NCBI GenBank assembly: GCA_021323355.1
Contig: JAJONK010000231.1
Coordinates: 1-10,537, forward strand
Source: Deltaproteobacteria bacterium
GTDB taxonomy: Bacteria > Desulfobacterota > Binatia > UBA9968
Direction: 5' to 3'
Length of the DNA: 10,537 bases
Shown: positions 1 to 6,815 of the stretch, one piece after another
How positions within the stretch are numbered: the stretch's first letter is position 1
Layout of the letters: every line of letters begins with the position of its first letter
Notes under the pieces: model-generated
The model's input: the letters and a program-made list of their open reading frames with translations, nothing else
Databases searched by the model: none
Told to the model about the DNA's origin: nothing
Program-made: the position numbers and the translations under genes

Positions 1-821
1 CCTGCTAATGCCAAAAGGGAGAGTATAACAATCGATCGGCGGTAGGTGGAGGCGCGAGGCTTAGGCTGATCGAAGTCGTCGAGTGATATTGCCTGAGTAG
101 GAGCCCACTGCGGGCCGGCTGACTCAAGTATTGTTCTTGCATTGGTGGGCTCTATAGGGAGCGGCTCTGGCGGCGGTTCAAATCTTTCAGGCCGCTTTTC
201 GTCTGCCTTCCTAAATGCTTGACCTATCCGGTCCCATCCCGATCCCGGCTCTTTAACTCTTATACCCGGCTTGCCTCTTAACTGTTCTTCCGCCTTGCGC
301 AATTGCTGGACAACCTCAGCCATGTTGGTCTGGCGCTTGTGCGGCTCCTTCTCCAAAGCCTGCATGACCGGCCGCTCGACGGATGCTGGTAGTTCGCGCC
401 GTAGCTTGCGCAGTGGCACCGGAATCTCTTGCATGTGCTTGATTAACACCGCGCCGGGAGTTGCGGCTGTAAACGGCACACTGCCACTAAGCATCTCGTA
501 AAGAACTACGCCCAAGGCATACGTGTCCGTCTTATCACTGACCTCTCCCCCGTCTACCTGTTCCGGGGCCATGTAAGCCGGCGTGCCGACAATCAAGCCT
601 GCGCGAGTTATTTGGCTGGCGTTTCCGGGATCCCGAAGTCTCGCAATCCCGAAGTCCATCAGCTTGATCTCTTCCGAAGCGTCTGCTCCAGCAACCATGA
701 TGTTGTCCGGCTTGATGTCTCGGTGAATAACGCCGGCACGGTGGGCTGCATCTAATCCGTCGGCGATCTGTAGGCCGAGCCGAGTCGCCCGACCTATCTC
801 TAGATGCCATCGTTCGCTTGA
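1..821 (-). pseudogene. C-terminal part of the same Ser/Thr kinase (catalytic lobe, linker, start of membrane helix); runs off the window
   Basis: In the -1 frame relative to the N-lobe fragment, an open frame runs from 821 (after an in-frame TGA) to the window edge with no further stops. It shows alphaE (GLQIADGLDAAH), the catalytic loop HRDIKPDN (725-702), the metal-binding DFG (in LMDFGIARLRD), the activation-segment APE (PAYMAPEQ), and the alphaF-region DKTDTYALGVVLYEML. A proline-rich linker follows, then a hydrophobic run (SIVILSLLALAG) at the window edge that looks like the start of a transmembrane helix, as in receptor-type PknB-like kinases. The first in-frame ATG lies after HRD, so independent translation would give no working kinase. 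The residues from LEIGRATRL to HRD align in spacing with other kinases, which places the missing segment just upstream: beta5, hinge and alphaD, roughly 20-22 residues. The extracytoplasmic part lies outside the window. Confidence 0.82.
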
Positions 822-1150
822 TCAAAATCATAGAGGATCACGATATTGCGGTGATTTAATGAGGCTGCCAGCCGCGCCTCCCGGCGAAATCGGCTGATAA
901 ATGCATCGTCGGTGGCATAATTGCCTAGTAAAAACTTTATCGCGACCTTGCGACCGACGCTGACCTGCTCGGCGAGGTAGACGGTTCCCATTCCTCCTTC
1001 GCCGAGTTTGCTAAGCACCTGATAGCGGCCTCTGATGACATTGCCTAGATAAGGATCTTTCTTTCCGCTAATCCGAAGGATGGCTCCGTCGACGTCGCAG
1101 AACTCTGTTTCGTCTCCATAATTCTTACCGCACAACGGACAGTACTTCAT
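800..1150 (-). pseudogene. N-terminal fragment of a Ser/Thr protein kinase (Cys-rich segment + N-lobe), stopped inside the kinase domain
   Basis: Reads 116 residues from ATG at 1150 to TAG at 802-800. Residues 1-25 form a small metal-binding-like segment with Cys4, Cys7 and Cys18, often seen at the start of acidobacterial kinases. The Hanks kinase N-lobe follows: glycine loop GEGGMGTVY (about 50-58), VAIK with the ATP-binding lysine near 72, and the alphaC RREA glutamate near 91. Strand beta4 (NIVILYDFD) comes just before the stop. There is no hinge, HRD or DFG in this frame, so the fragment alone cannot phosphorylate anything. The missing half continues downstream in the -1 frame (see the 1-821 entry). 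A kinase beside a T6SS would be expected to act like PpkA on an FHA protein; that role is inferred from context. The domain assignment is certain; whether the break is biological or a sequencing or assembly fault cannot be told here. Confidence 0.85.
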
Positions 1151-1194
1151 TGCTAATTCTCTACCTGCGGGTTATGCATCAATGCCTAGCACCG

Positions 1195-1213
1195 CTGTCA
1201 ACAACGTTGACAG
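1195..1213. promoter_or_regulatory. Perfect 8-bp inverted repeat, candidate operator
   Basis: CTGTCAAC (1195-1202), three bases (AAC), then GTTGACAG (1206-1213): a perfect two-fold site 45 bp upstream of the kinase ATG. Each arm contains TTGACA, a consensus sigma70 -35 hexamer, once on each strand. On the - strand, CATAAC (1176-1171) lies 19 bp downstream and could be a poor -10. There is no T-run, so this is not a terminator. A dimeric repressor or activator site is the simplest reading, but no regulator is identified. Confidence 0.35.
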
Positions 1214-1777
1214 AATCTCGCCGAAAGAGATGAAAGTGCAAAACCCTTGCCCGCCGCTCATGGTGAGCGGAACTGAGCCGTTCATCGCCACGGTGTTTGC
1301 GCGCGCTCGTCAGCAGTGACATCAATCAGGTGTGACTTTCAGCTCCAAACAGACCGGCCTACAAAAGCATTCGAAAGGGGATTGATTTCTTATTGTTTAG
1401 CGACTTATACACCGGAACGGGTGGACTATGTCAAGGCGACATTAGCGAGTTACGCAACGGTTTGTTGCTAACGAGGTCTCCCGTATTGACGTGAACAAGG
1501 GCAGCTTTGCAGCAGGAGATTACGGTAACAGCAACGCTTGGTATCGGAATTGGCGAAGAGTATTTCGGGTATGGTCCAGAAGTTGAATACGACGTCAAGC
1601 GCGAGTATTCACCGGATGAAAGCTCTGTCGAACTTACAAGTTGGTTCTGTTCTTCGGCTCAATGCTCACCAGGGCCGTTGTGATGATCGCGGTTTCAGCG
1701 AAAGCACTAAAACTAAGCTCAACTCCATGCCGCGCGATCAGAGGATTAAATGAGTGTTCCCCGAGCGCGAATCCACC

Positions 1778-1807
1778 TTGACTGCGTTGAACGAGTTTGA
1801 CTAGAAT
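1778..1807 (+). promoter_or_regulatory. Candidate sigma70-type promoter for the FHA-tssM/tssK operon
   Basis: TTGACT (1778-1783), an 18-bp spacer, then TAGAAT (1802-1807): each hexamer differs from consensus by one base. Transcription would start near 1814 and leave a leader of about 42 nt before the tssM ATG. A second TTGACT overlaps the downstream end of the spacer (1797-1802). Position, strand and spacing suit a promoter for the secretion operon, but this is a motif match only. Confidence 0.45.
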
Positions 1808-1855
1808 CCCCGACACAGTTACTTAGAGCTGAATCTCCACGTTGTAAGTGAGCCG

Positions 1856-4800
1856 ATGGCATTTTTTTTGAAACATGTCGAAGGAAGCAAGACTGGCCAG
1901 GTCGAATCATTCGATCGAGACATCATCCGCATCGGTCGGCAATCCGACAACGATCTCACGTTTGATCCGCAAAGGGATGCGTCCGTTTCGGGATACCATG
2001 CAGAAATATCTCGGGAAGGCGAATCTTACTTCGTTAGGGATCTCCAAAGTCGAAATGGAACCTTCCTCAACTCGCGAAAAATCGATAGCTCTGTTCAACT
2101 CGAGGACGGCGATCTCCTGCAGTTCTCCGCCCGGGGGCCGAAAGTAGTTTTTACCACACGCGATCCCTCGTTTCCGACTCAAAGCGCGTTCAAGGAACCG
2201 TCTCGAAGCGCTCCGACAGAAATCTCGGCGGTGCCAAATAACGATGCTCAGCAAAAACCCGTGAGCAAATCGAGATTTCTGGCGAAGCTGGTTGCTGTCG
2301 TTGTTGGCATATCCTGCTTGGCGGCTGCTTTGGCAGTGGGATTTCACTTTGGTTATCCATGGTGGGCTTTGCTCGCCGCCGGGGCCGGCGTATCGCTCCT
2401 GATTGCAGGAGCGTACCTGGTTTGGCGGTTTTGGCGGCACCGCCGAACCCGCCGGCAAGAAGCGGAAGCGGCGCATCAAGAAAGAGAAGCGAGTCTCGGA
2501 CGCGGCCGCAAAAACAACCTAGAGGATTTGAAACGCAAATGGACTGAAGTCGTACGTTCCTTGCGACAGTCGAAGCTTCAAAAAACGGGAGATGATGCAC
2601 TCGATGCGTTGGCGTGGGTTGCCGTCATCGGCGAGTCAGGTTGTGGAAAGTCAGCTTTGATAAAAGGTGGGGCGCCGCAATCTTCCGTAGTAACCGCTGG
2701 CTCTGAAGGTCCGACACAAAATTGCGATTGGTGGTTTTTTGATAAGCTTGTGGTTCTTGATGTGGCGGGACAGTATCTGCATCAGGCCAAGCAAAGCGAA
2801 ACGGCTACCGAATGGCAAGAACTGTTGAACTTGCTCAAAAATAATCGGCGGCGAGAGCCGATCAACGGCGTTATCGTTGCGGTATCGGCTGATTCGCTGG
2901 CTTCAGCCCCGGTTGAGAAGCTCAAGGAACAGGCGGCTCATGCGCGCGAGCGTCTAGATGAGATTTCTCAATGGCTCGGAGTTAAGTTCCCGGTTTATCT
3001 CACGGTGACTAAGTGCGATCTGATAGTTGGCTTCAATGAGTTCTGGGCCGGACTGCCGGACAAAGCCAATGCCCAGGCTGCCGGCGAGGTGAATCCGGAC
3101 CCCATCAATCACTCGGATCCGGCGCGATTTTTTGACAGGGCGTTCCATCGGATCTGTGAGAGGGTCGAGCGTATCCGGCTGGCGCAGATCGTCGAAGAAG
3201 AGCAGGAAACTGCGGTGCAACGAATGTTTCTCTTTCCGGCTGAGCTGAAGAGCTTGCAAGTCCCGTTGAAAGCTTTTGTAGATGTTCTGTTTCGGCCGAG
3301 TTCGTACCGCGACGTTCCTTTCTTGCGAGGGTTTTTTCTTACCAGTGGCCGCCAATCAGGACCAGCGACGTCGCGTCTTTCACGCCTGCTTGGCTCCAGG
3401 TATGTTCATCCACAAGCGGCAAGCACAACCCGAGATTTCTTTTTGCGCGATCTCTATTCCACAATCCTTCCTAGCGACCGTAATCTTGCCATTCGCAGCG
3501 CGGTGGGCCGCGAGCGCCACCGCCTTCGTTGGGCTGCCGGTCTAATCGCGGTGTTGGCTGTATCGCTGATCCTGTGCATCGCTTTTACAGTGTCGTTTAC
3601 GAACAATTGGATGGCACTCACTAATTTGGATGTGACACCTTGTACGAGTTTGGCGGCATTGCGGGTTTCTATTGGAGACGCCTTACGACCGCTCGATAAT
3701 TGCCGGCAAAACATTTCTTCGCTTGGTGTACAGCCGAAATGGAAACGGATTGCCTCTAATTTTGGCCTGAGGCAAACGCCTCGCATCACGACAGCGCTGC
3801 AGCAACGATTTCTGCCGGCATTCACTGCCAAGGTCATTAATCCACTTGAAAACCATATCGATCAAGCCCTTGCGAAGGGTTCCGGCGCATCTATGGTGGT
3901 TGGCGCCATCACCCAACGAGCTCTTCTCATGGCAAGGTGTGAGCAGAGTAGCTCATGCGGTGATTTGCACAATGCGAATCCGTTGAGTTACCGGGTTATG
4001 TTGTCTATAGCTGACCCCGAGTTAAAAGGCGGTGACGTTGAGATCGAACGTTTTCGCCGGACCCATGAATCGTATTTGCTTTGGCAATCAGATTCGGACG
4101 TGTTCGTTGAAACCCGGCTAAAAGACATCCAAAGAATAAAGGAGTGGTTAGGTCGGGGTAATCTGAAGGAGGAGTCGATTATCGAGTCCGCTAAAGCACA
4201 GTTTCAGCCGGTGCGTGCAACCGCCTTTTGGGGTGTCAGTGTACCGCTGGAGGTGGAGTCAGCCTACACAGCACGTGCCTGGCAGGAGGGAATCGATCCG
4301 CTTATTTCAGGCCTGAAAAAATTGGCTGCCGACCAGGCCGAGGTCAGTGATTCGGTGAAAGGATTTGAAGCTAGTTATCGAAGCCGAGCTTTGCGGCAAT
4401 GGGGAGAGTTTTTGTCGGCTTTTTCACAGCCGGAAAAAGTTCCTATCCATACCCAGATGAATCGCGAACTGGTCAATTTAGTTTCCGCCGCAGACTCGCC
4501 TTACATAAAAGTGATCGACGAGGCTAATGCCAATCTGAGCGTTATTCTCGGCGATGCCTGGCAGCGTAACGAGCTTCCGGCGTGGGCGTCGACGTTGAAA
4601 CAATTCGTAGCCCTGAAGACAAAAGTTGCGCACGCCCAGAAATCCGCCAAGAGCAACGATAAACCTGCAAACGCGGAAACAGAAGCAGGAGGATACCTGG
4701 CAATCTACCTGGAAGCGGTCGGGCAGTTGCGAGGCGAAATCACTACCTTTGAAAAAAGTTTCAAGTCGTCGCAGAAAGCCTTTGAAGAGGGTGAACCGAG

Positions 4801-5245
4801 CGCCAAAGCGACCCACCCTATCCTGCGTGCGACATGGGCGCTCTCAATGTTGCGAAATTCAATTGGCGCTCCGGAAGAAACGGACCGGCTCTTCTGGATG
4901 TTGTTGTCACGTCCCCTCTCCTTGGCGTGGCGCGGGATGTTGACGGAGTCGAGCAAGTACCTTCAGCAACAATGGGAAGGCCTGCTCCTCGAGATCAGAG
5001 ATTTTGATCCTGGGTCCAAGGGGGGCAAGATCATGAACTTTGTCAATCAATCGGCTAACGCCTTTCTGACTCGACAGGGCGGGCGCTGGGTCTCGCGAAG
5101 GCTTCTCGATCAAAGCTTCCCTTTTACCGAGGGATTCTTGCAATATTTATCACGGTTGCGGTTTGACGCACTCAGTCCCACCACTTTTCGCCCCGAACCA
5201 CCGTTTCGGGCCGAACCACCATTTACAATTGTCCGAAGTTCTTAG
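1856..5245 (+). CDS. tssM: FHA-domain-TssM (IcmF family) fusion, T6SS inner-membrane anchor
   Basis: A 1129-residue protein. Residues 1-100 are an FHA phosphothreonine-binding domain with its key residues in place: IGRQSDNDL (Arg28), Ser45/His48, and SRNGTFLN (Asn67). A polar linker follows, then two membrane helices (about 142-163 and 168-190). Next comes the cytoplasmic IcmF NTPase-like domain: Walker A GESGCGKS (259-266), LDVAGQ (about 301), TKCD (385-388), and the family signature FLFPAEL...LFRPSSYRDVPFLRGFFLTSG (458-497). A third helix (558-581) leads to a periplasmic part of about 550 residues, clearly shorter than the roughly 740 of E. coli EAEC TssM. The protein ends soon after PFTEGFLQYLSRLR in a Pro-rich tail, with no C-terminal beta-domain. 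In T6SS, TssM joins TssL and TssJ in the trans-envelope complex. The start is supported by the first FHA strand beginning at residue 3; the ribosome site (AAGTGAG) is weak. tssK follows after 17 bp, so the two are co-transcribed. Family assignment is secure. Confidence 0.95.
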   Translation: MAFFLKHVEGSKTGQVESFDRDIIRIGRQSDNDLTFDPQRDASVSGYHAEISREGESYFVRDLQSRNGTFLNSRKIDSSVQLEDGDLLQFSARGPKVVFTTRDPSFPTQSAFKEPSRSAPTEISAVPNNDAQQKPVSKSRFLAKLVAVVVGISCLAAALAVGFHFGYPWWALLAAGAGVSLLIAGAYLVWRFWRHRRTRRQEAEAAHQEREASLGRGRKNNLEDLKRKWTEVVRSLRQSKLQKTGDDALDALAWVAVIGESGCGKSALIKGGAPQSSVVTAGSEGPTQNCDWWFFDKLVVLDVAGQYLHQAKQSETATEWQELLNLLKNNRRREPINGVIVAVSADSLASAPVEKLKEQAAHARERLDEISQWLGVKFPVYLTVTKCDLIVGFNEFWAGLPDKANAQAAGEVNPDPINHSDPARFFDRAFHRICERVERIRLAQIVEEEQETAVQRMFLFPAELKSLQVPLKAFVDVLFRPSSYRDVPFLRGFFLTSGRQSGPATSRLSRLLGSRYVHPQAASTTRDFFLRDLYSTILPSDRNLAIRSAVGRERHRLRWAAGLIAVLAVSLILCIAFTVSFTNNWMALTNLDVTPCTSLAALRVSIGDALRPLDNCRQNISSLGVQPKWKRIASNFGLRQTPRITTALQQRFLPAFTAKVINPLENHIDQALAKGSGASMVVGAITQRALLMARCEQSSSCGDLHNANPLSYRVMLSIADPELKGGDVEIERFRRTHESYLLWQSDSDVFVETRLKDIQRIKEWLGRGNLKEESIIESAKAQFQPVRATAFWGVSVPLEVESAYTARAWQEGIDPLISGLKKLAADQAEVSDSVKGFEASYRSRALRQWGEFLSAFSQPEKVPIHTQMNRELVNLVSAADSPYIKVIDEANANLSVILGDAWQRNELPAWASTLKQFVALKTKVAHAQKSAKSNDKPANAETEAGGYLAIYLEAVGQLRGEITTFEKSFKSSQKAFEEGEPSAKATHPILRATWALSMLRNSIGAPEETDRLFWMLLSRPLSLAWRGMLTESSKYLQQQWEGLLLEIRDFDPGSKGGKIMNFVNQSANAFLTRQGGRWVSRRLLDQSFPFTEGFLQYLSRLRFDALSPTTFRPEPPFRAEPPFTIVRSS
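5186..5221 (+). repeat. Two tandem 18-bp units at the 3' end of tssM
   Basis: The units at 5186-5203 and 5204-5221 differ at three positions and encode FRPEPP then FRAEPP. They form a Pro-rich tail right before the TssM stop, where the periplasmic C-terminal domain would normally continue. They probably arose by slippage; no function is evident. Confidence 0.7.
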
Positions 5246-5262
5246 TTGTAGGAGTCCATTAG

Positions 5263-6558
5263 ATGAGCCGAGCGCGAAGTGTGGTATGGAGCGAGGGTCT
5301 CTTTTTAACACCGCATCTGTTTCAGCAGGCCGACCGTTATTACGAAAGCCTGCTCAATTTTCGGATAAAACCCCTCGCGCCGTACCTCTGGGGAGTATCC
5401 GAGTTGGAGGTAGACCGTGCCGGATTGCCCAACGGCTTTTTTACGTTATACCGGTGTAGTGGCATCATGCCTGACGGACTGCCGGTGCAGATTCCCGATG
5501 AGGACTTTGCTCCAGAAGTTCGGTCGGTCAAAGATCTATTTCCGGCATCGGCGGAGTCACTCGATGTTTATCTGACGATTCCAGCTCGACAGGCGGACTC
5601 GATCAATTTTCACCTGGAAAATGGATCGGCTGGTCGAGCACGGCGATATCAGATGGAGACAGTTCGGGTTTCCGATGAAACCACGGATGGAAACGAATGT
5701 GAGATCCCGGTGGGCAAAGTTTGGATAAAAATCGCCCAGCTGGGACGCACTGCTTCCGGGGTGGTCACGCTTAACGAATCGTATGTCGCGCCATCCATCG
5801 CTATTTCCGCTTCGGATTCGTTGATCGGCATCCTTCACCGTATTCTTGAAGTCCTGGCCGCGAAGAGCACTGCGCTTTCGCAACAACGTCGCCATATCAC
5901 CGAGTTCGGCTCTTCCGACATTGCCAACTTCTGGCTGTTGCACACAGTCAATTCCTACGTTCCGGTTCTAGCGCACTTCAACGCATCACCTAATCATCAC
6001 CCTGAGCAACTCTATTTGTTCCTGGTGCAACTGGTCGGGCAGCTTAGCACGTTCGCTCTTCAGGCAGACGCCAGAGACGTGCCGCGTTACGATCATGAAG
6101 ATATCTTTGAGACGTTCAACGAGCTGGAAACAAAAATTCGCTTTCTTCTTGAAACGATCATTCCCGCCAAATACGTCATCATCCCTTTGGAAAAAACGCC
6201 GGAGCTTTGGTACGTCGGTCAAATTAACGACGACCGACTGCTGAAGAACGCTCAGTTCTATCTTGCCGCCAATGCTCAGGTGGCGCCCGCGAGATTGATC
6301 GAGGGGGTGCCCTCGCAGTCAAAGATCAGCTCCCCGGATGAGGTCGGCGCGCTCATTGGAAGGGCCGTTCCCGGAGTCGTGCTTGCCCACGAACCGATTC
6401 CGCCGAGCTCGATTCCGATCAAACCGGGATTCAAATATTTTCATCTGCATACCCAGGGCCGCTGGTGGGAGACGATTTCTAAGGCGAGAAGATTAGCGTT
6501 GTATTTGCCGGACGAATTTCCGGAGTTGAAGCTCGAATTGATAGCCGTGAAGGAGTAG
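5263..6558 (+). CDS. tssK: TssK, T6SS baseplate-membrane complex adaptor
   Basis: A 431-residue protein, close to the usual TssK length of about 445. The N-terminus carries the family hallmark VVWSEGLFLTPHLFQQADRYY, here with PHLFQ where most members have PQHFQ. A shell-like domain follows, with the pattern PYLWGVSELEVD and GIMPDGLPVQIP. The helical middle is next (about 190-310). The C-terminal lobe, which docks on TssL/TssM, reads FKYFHLHTQGRWWETI...LALYLPDEFPELKLELIAV. TssK trimers link the TssF/TssG baseplate wedge to the membrane complex. ATG 5263 is preceded by TAGGAG (5249-5254) with 8-nt spacing. The gene lies 17 bp after tssM, which points to one transcript. The family's usual downstream neighbour, tssL, does not follow; a 257-bp gap does. 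Confidence 0.96.
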   Translation: MSRARSVVWSEGLFLTPHLFQQADRYYESLLNFRIKPLAPYLWGVSELEVDRAGLPNGFFTLYRCSGIMPDGLPVQIPDEDFAPEVRSVKDLFPASAESLDVYLTIPARQADSINFHLENGSAGRARRYQMETVRVSDETTDGNECEIPVGKVWIKIAQLGRTASGVVTLNESYVAPSIAISASDSLIGILHRILEVLAAKSTALSQQRRHITEFGSSDIANFWLLHTVNSYVPVLAHFNASPNHHPEQLYLFLVQLVGQLSTFALQADARDVPRYDHEDIFETFNELETKIRFLLETIIPAKYVIIPLEKTPELWYVGQINDDRLLKNAQFYLAANAQVAPARLIEGVPSQSKISSPDEVGALIGRAVPGVVLAHEPIPPSSIPIKPGFKYFHLHTQGRWWETISKARRLALYLPDEFPELKLELIAVKE

Positions 6559-6564
6559 CCGGCG

Positions 6565-6675
6565 ATGTATCTTATCGCTGAGACTGTGCCGCTAACTAAT
6601 TGCAACCGCCAGTGTAAACAATCGGTACGCTTAGTGTATCTGCTGGTGTACATGCCGGACGTGAAATTTTCCTGA
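6565..6675 (+). CDS. Possible 36-residue small protein, unknown function
   Basis: A short ORF starts six bases after the tssK stop. It has a textbook Shine-Dalgarno, AAGGAG at 6550-6555, lying across the tssK stop region, with 9-nt spacing to ATG 6565, and it ends at TGA 6673-6675. The product has two cysteines (NCNRQC) and a mildly hydrophobic stretch (VRLVYLLVYM) that is too short to be a confident membrane helix. I recognise no family. The Shine-Dalgarno could equally be a chance feature of the tssK 3' end, because the last tssK codons (GTG AAG GAG) supply it. Translation coupled to tssK is possible; a decayed remnant of a lost T6SS gene is another reading. Confidence 0.25.
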   Translation: MYLIAETVPLTNCNRQCKQSVRLVYLLVYMPDVKFS

Positions 6676-6733
6676 TCATCTATTTTTGCGGTGAGAAACG
6701 AGCGATTTAGTGGATTCTACATTTCGTCATAAC

Positions 6734-6749
6734 TGGCGTAGCGATTGCT
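6734..6749 (+). promoter_or_regulatory. Candidate sigma54 (RpoN) -24/-12 promoter for tssA and downstream genes
   Basis: TGGCGTAGCGATTGCT fits the sigma54 consensus TGGCACG-N4-TTGCW at all fixed positions except the three after TGGC. It has the invariant GG and GC exactly ten bases apart. Initiation is predicted near 6760, 56 nt before the tssA ATG and upstream of its Shine-Dalgarno. Several proteobacterial T6SS clusters are known to be sigma54-dependent, which makes the match credible. No enhancer-binding regulator gene is in the window. Confidence 0.45.
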
Positions 6750-6815
6750 ATTTTCGCAGTTGAGAGTTGAGTTGCTTCGGAGTATGTGACGGAAGTCTAT
6801 TAAGGAGACTTTCTT

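Larger units (their letters stand above)
1151..1855. other. Gene-poor divergent intergenic region
   Basis: About 700 bp separate the kinase and tssM start codons. I find no gene I can name on either strand. It contains the inverted repeat at 1195-1213 and the promoter at 1778-1807. A short open stretch at 1495-1683 (+), with no ATG but a possible TTG start at 1507 preceded by AAGGG, reads as a protein-like string (including GIGIGEEYFGYGPEVEYDVK). Another, ending near 1470, reads TYTPERVDYVKATLASYA. Neither matches a family I recognise, and stops interrupt both. They may be decayed coding remnants or chance. No tRNA, CRISPR or IS end was seen. Confidence 0.5.
6559..6815. other. tssK-tssA gap
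   Basis: A 257-bp gap holding the possible small ORF (6565-6675) and the sigma54-like element (6734-6749). Three GTGTA pentamers on the + strand (6612-6616, 6634-6638, 6646-6650) sit 22 and 12 bp apart, about 85-120 bp upstream of the sigma54 element, the distance at which enhancer sites usually lie. No hairpin followed by a T-run is seen, so no terminator after tssK is evident. Confidence 0.4.

Noticed and set aside
271..501. 76-aa + strand ORF
   Set aside because: Antisense to the kinase C-lobe, whose DKTDTYALG and following residues are unambiguous.
535..831. 98-aa ORF on the - strand within the kinase region
   Set aside because: It is out of frame with the conserved catalytic motifs (HRD, DFG, APE), which read in another - strand frame. 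Its Arg/Ser-rich composition is typical of a shadow frame.
1538..1816. Two short ATG ORFs on opposite strands (1538-1753 + and 1634-1816 -)
   Set aside because: No ribosome site, no recognisable motif, and low-complexity composition; the - strand one also covers the predicted tssM promoter.
1907..2479. 190-aa - strand ORF
   Set aside because: Antisense to the FHA domain and first membrane helices of tssM, which are clearly coding; no recognisable domain.
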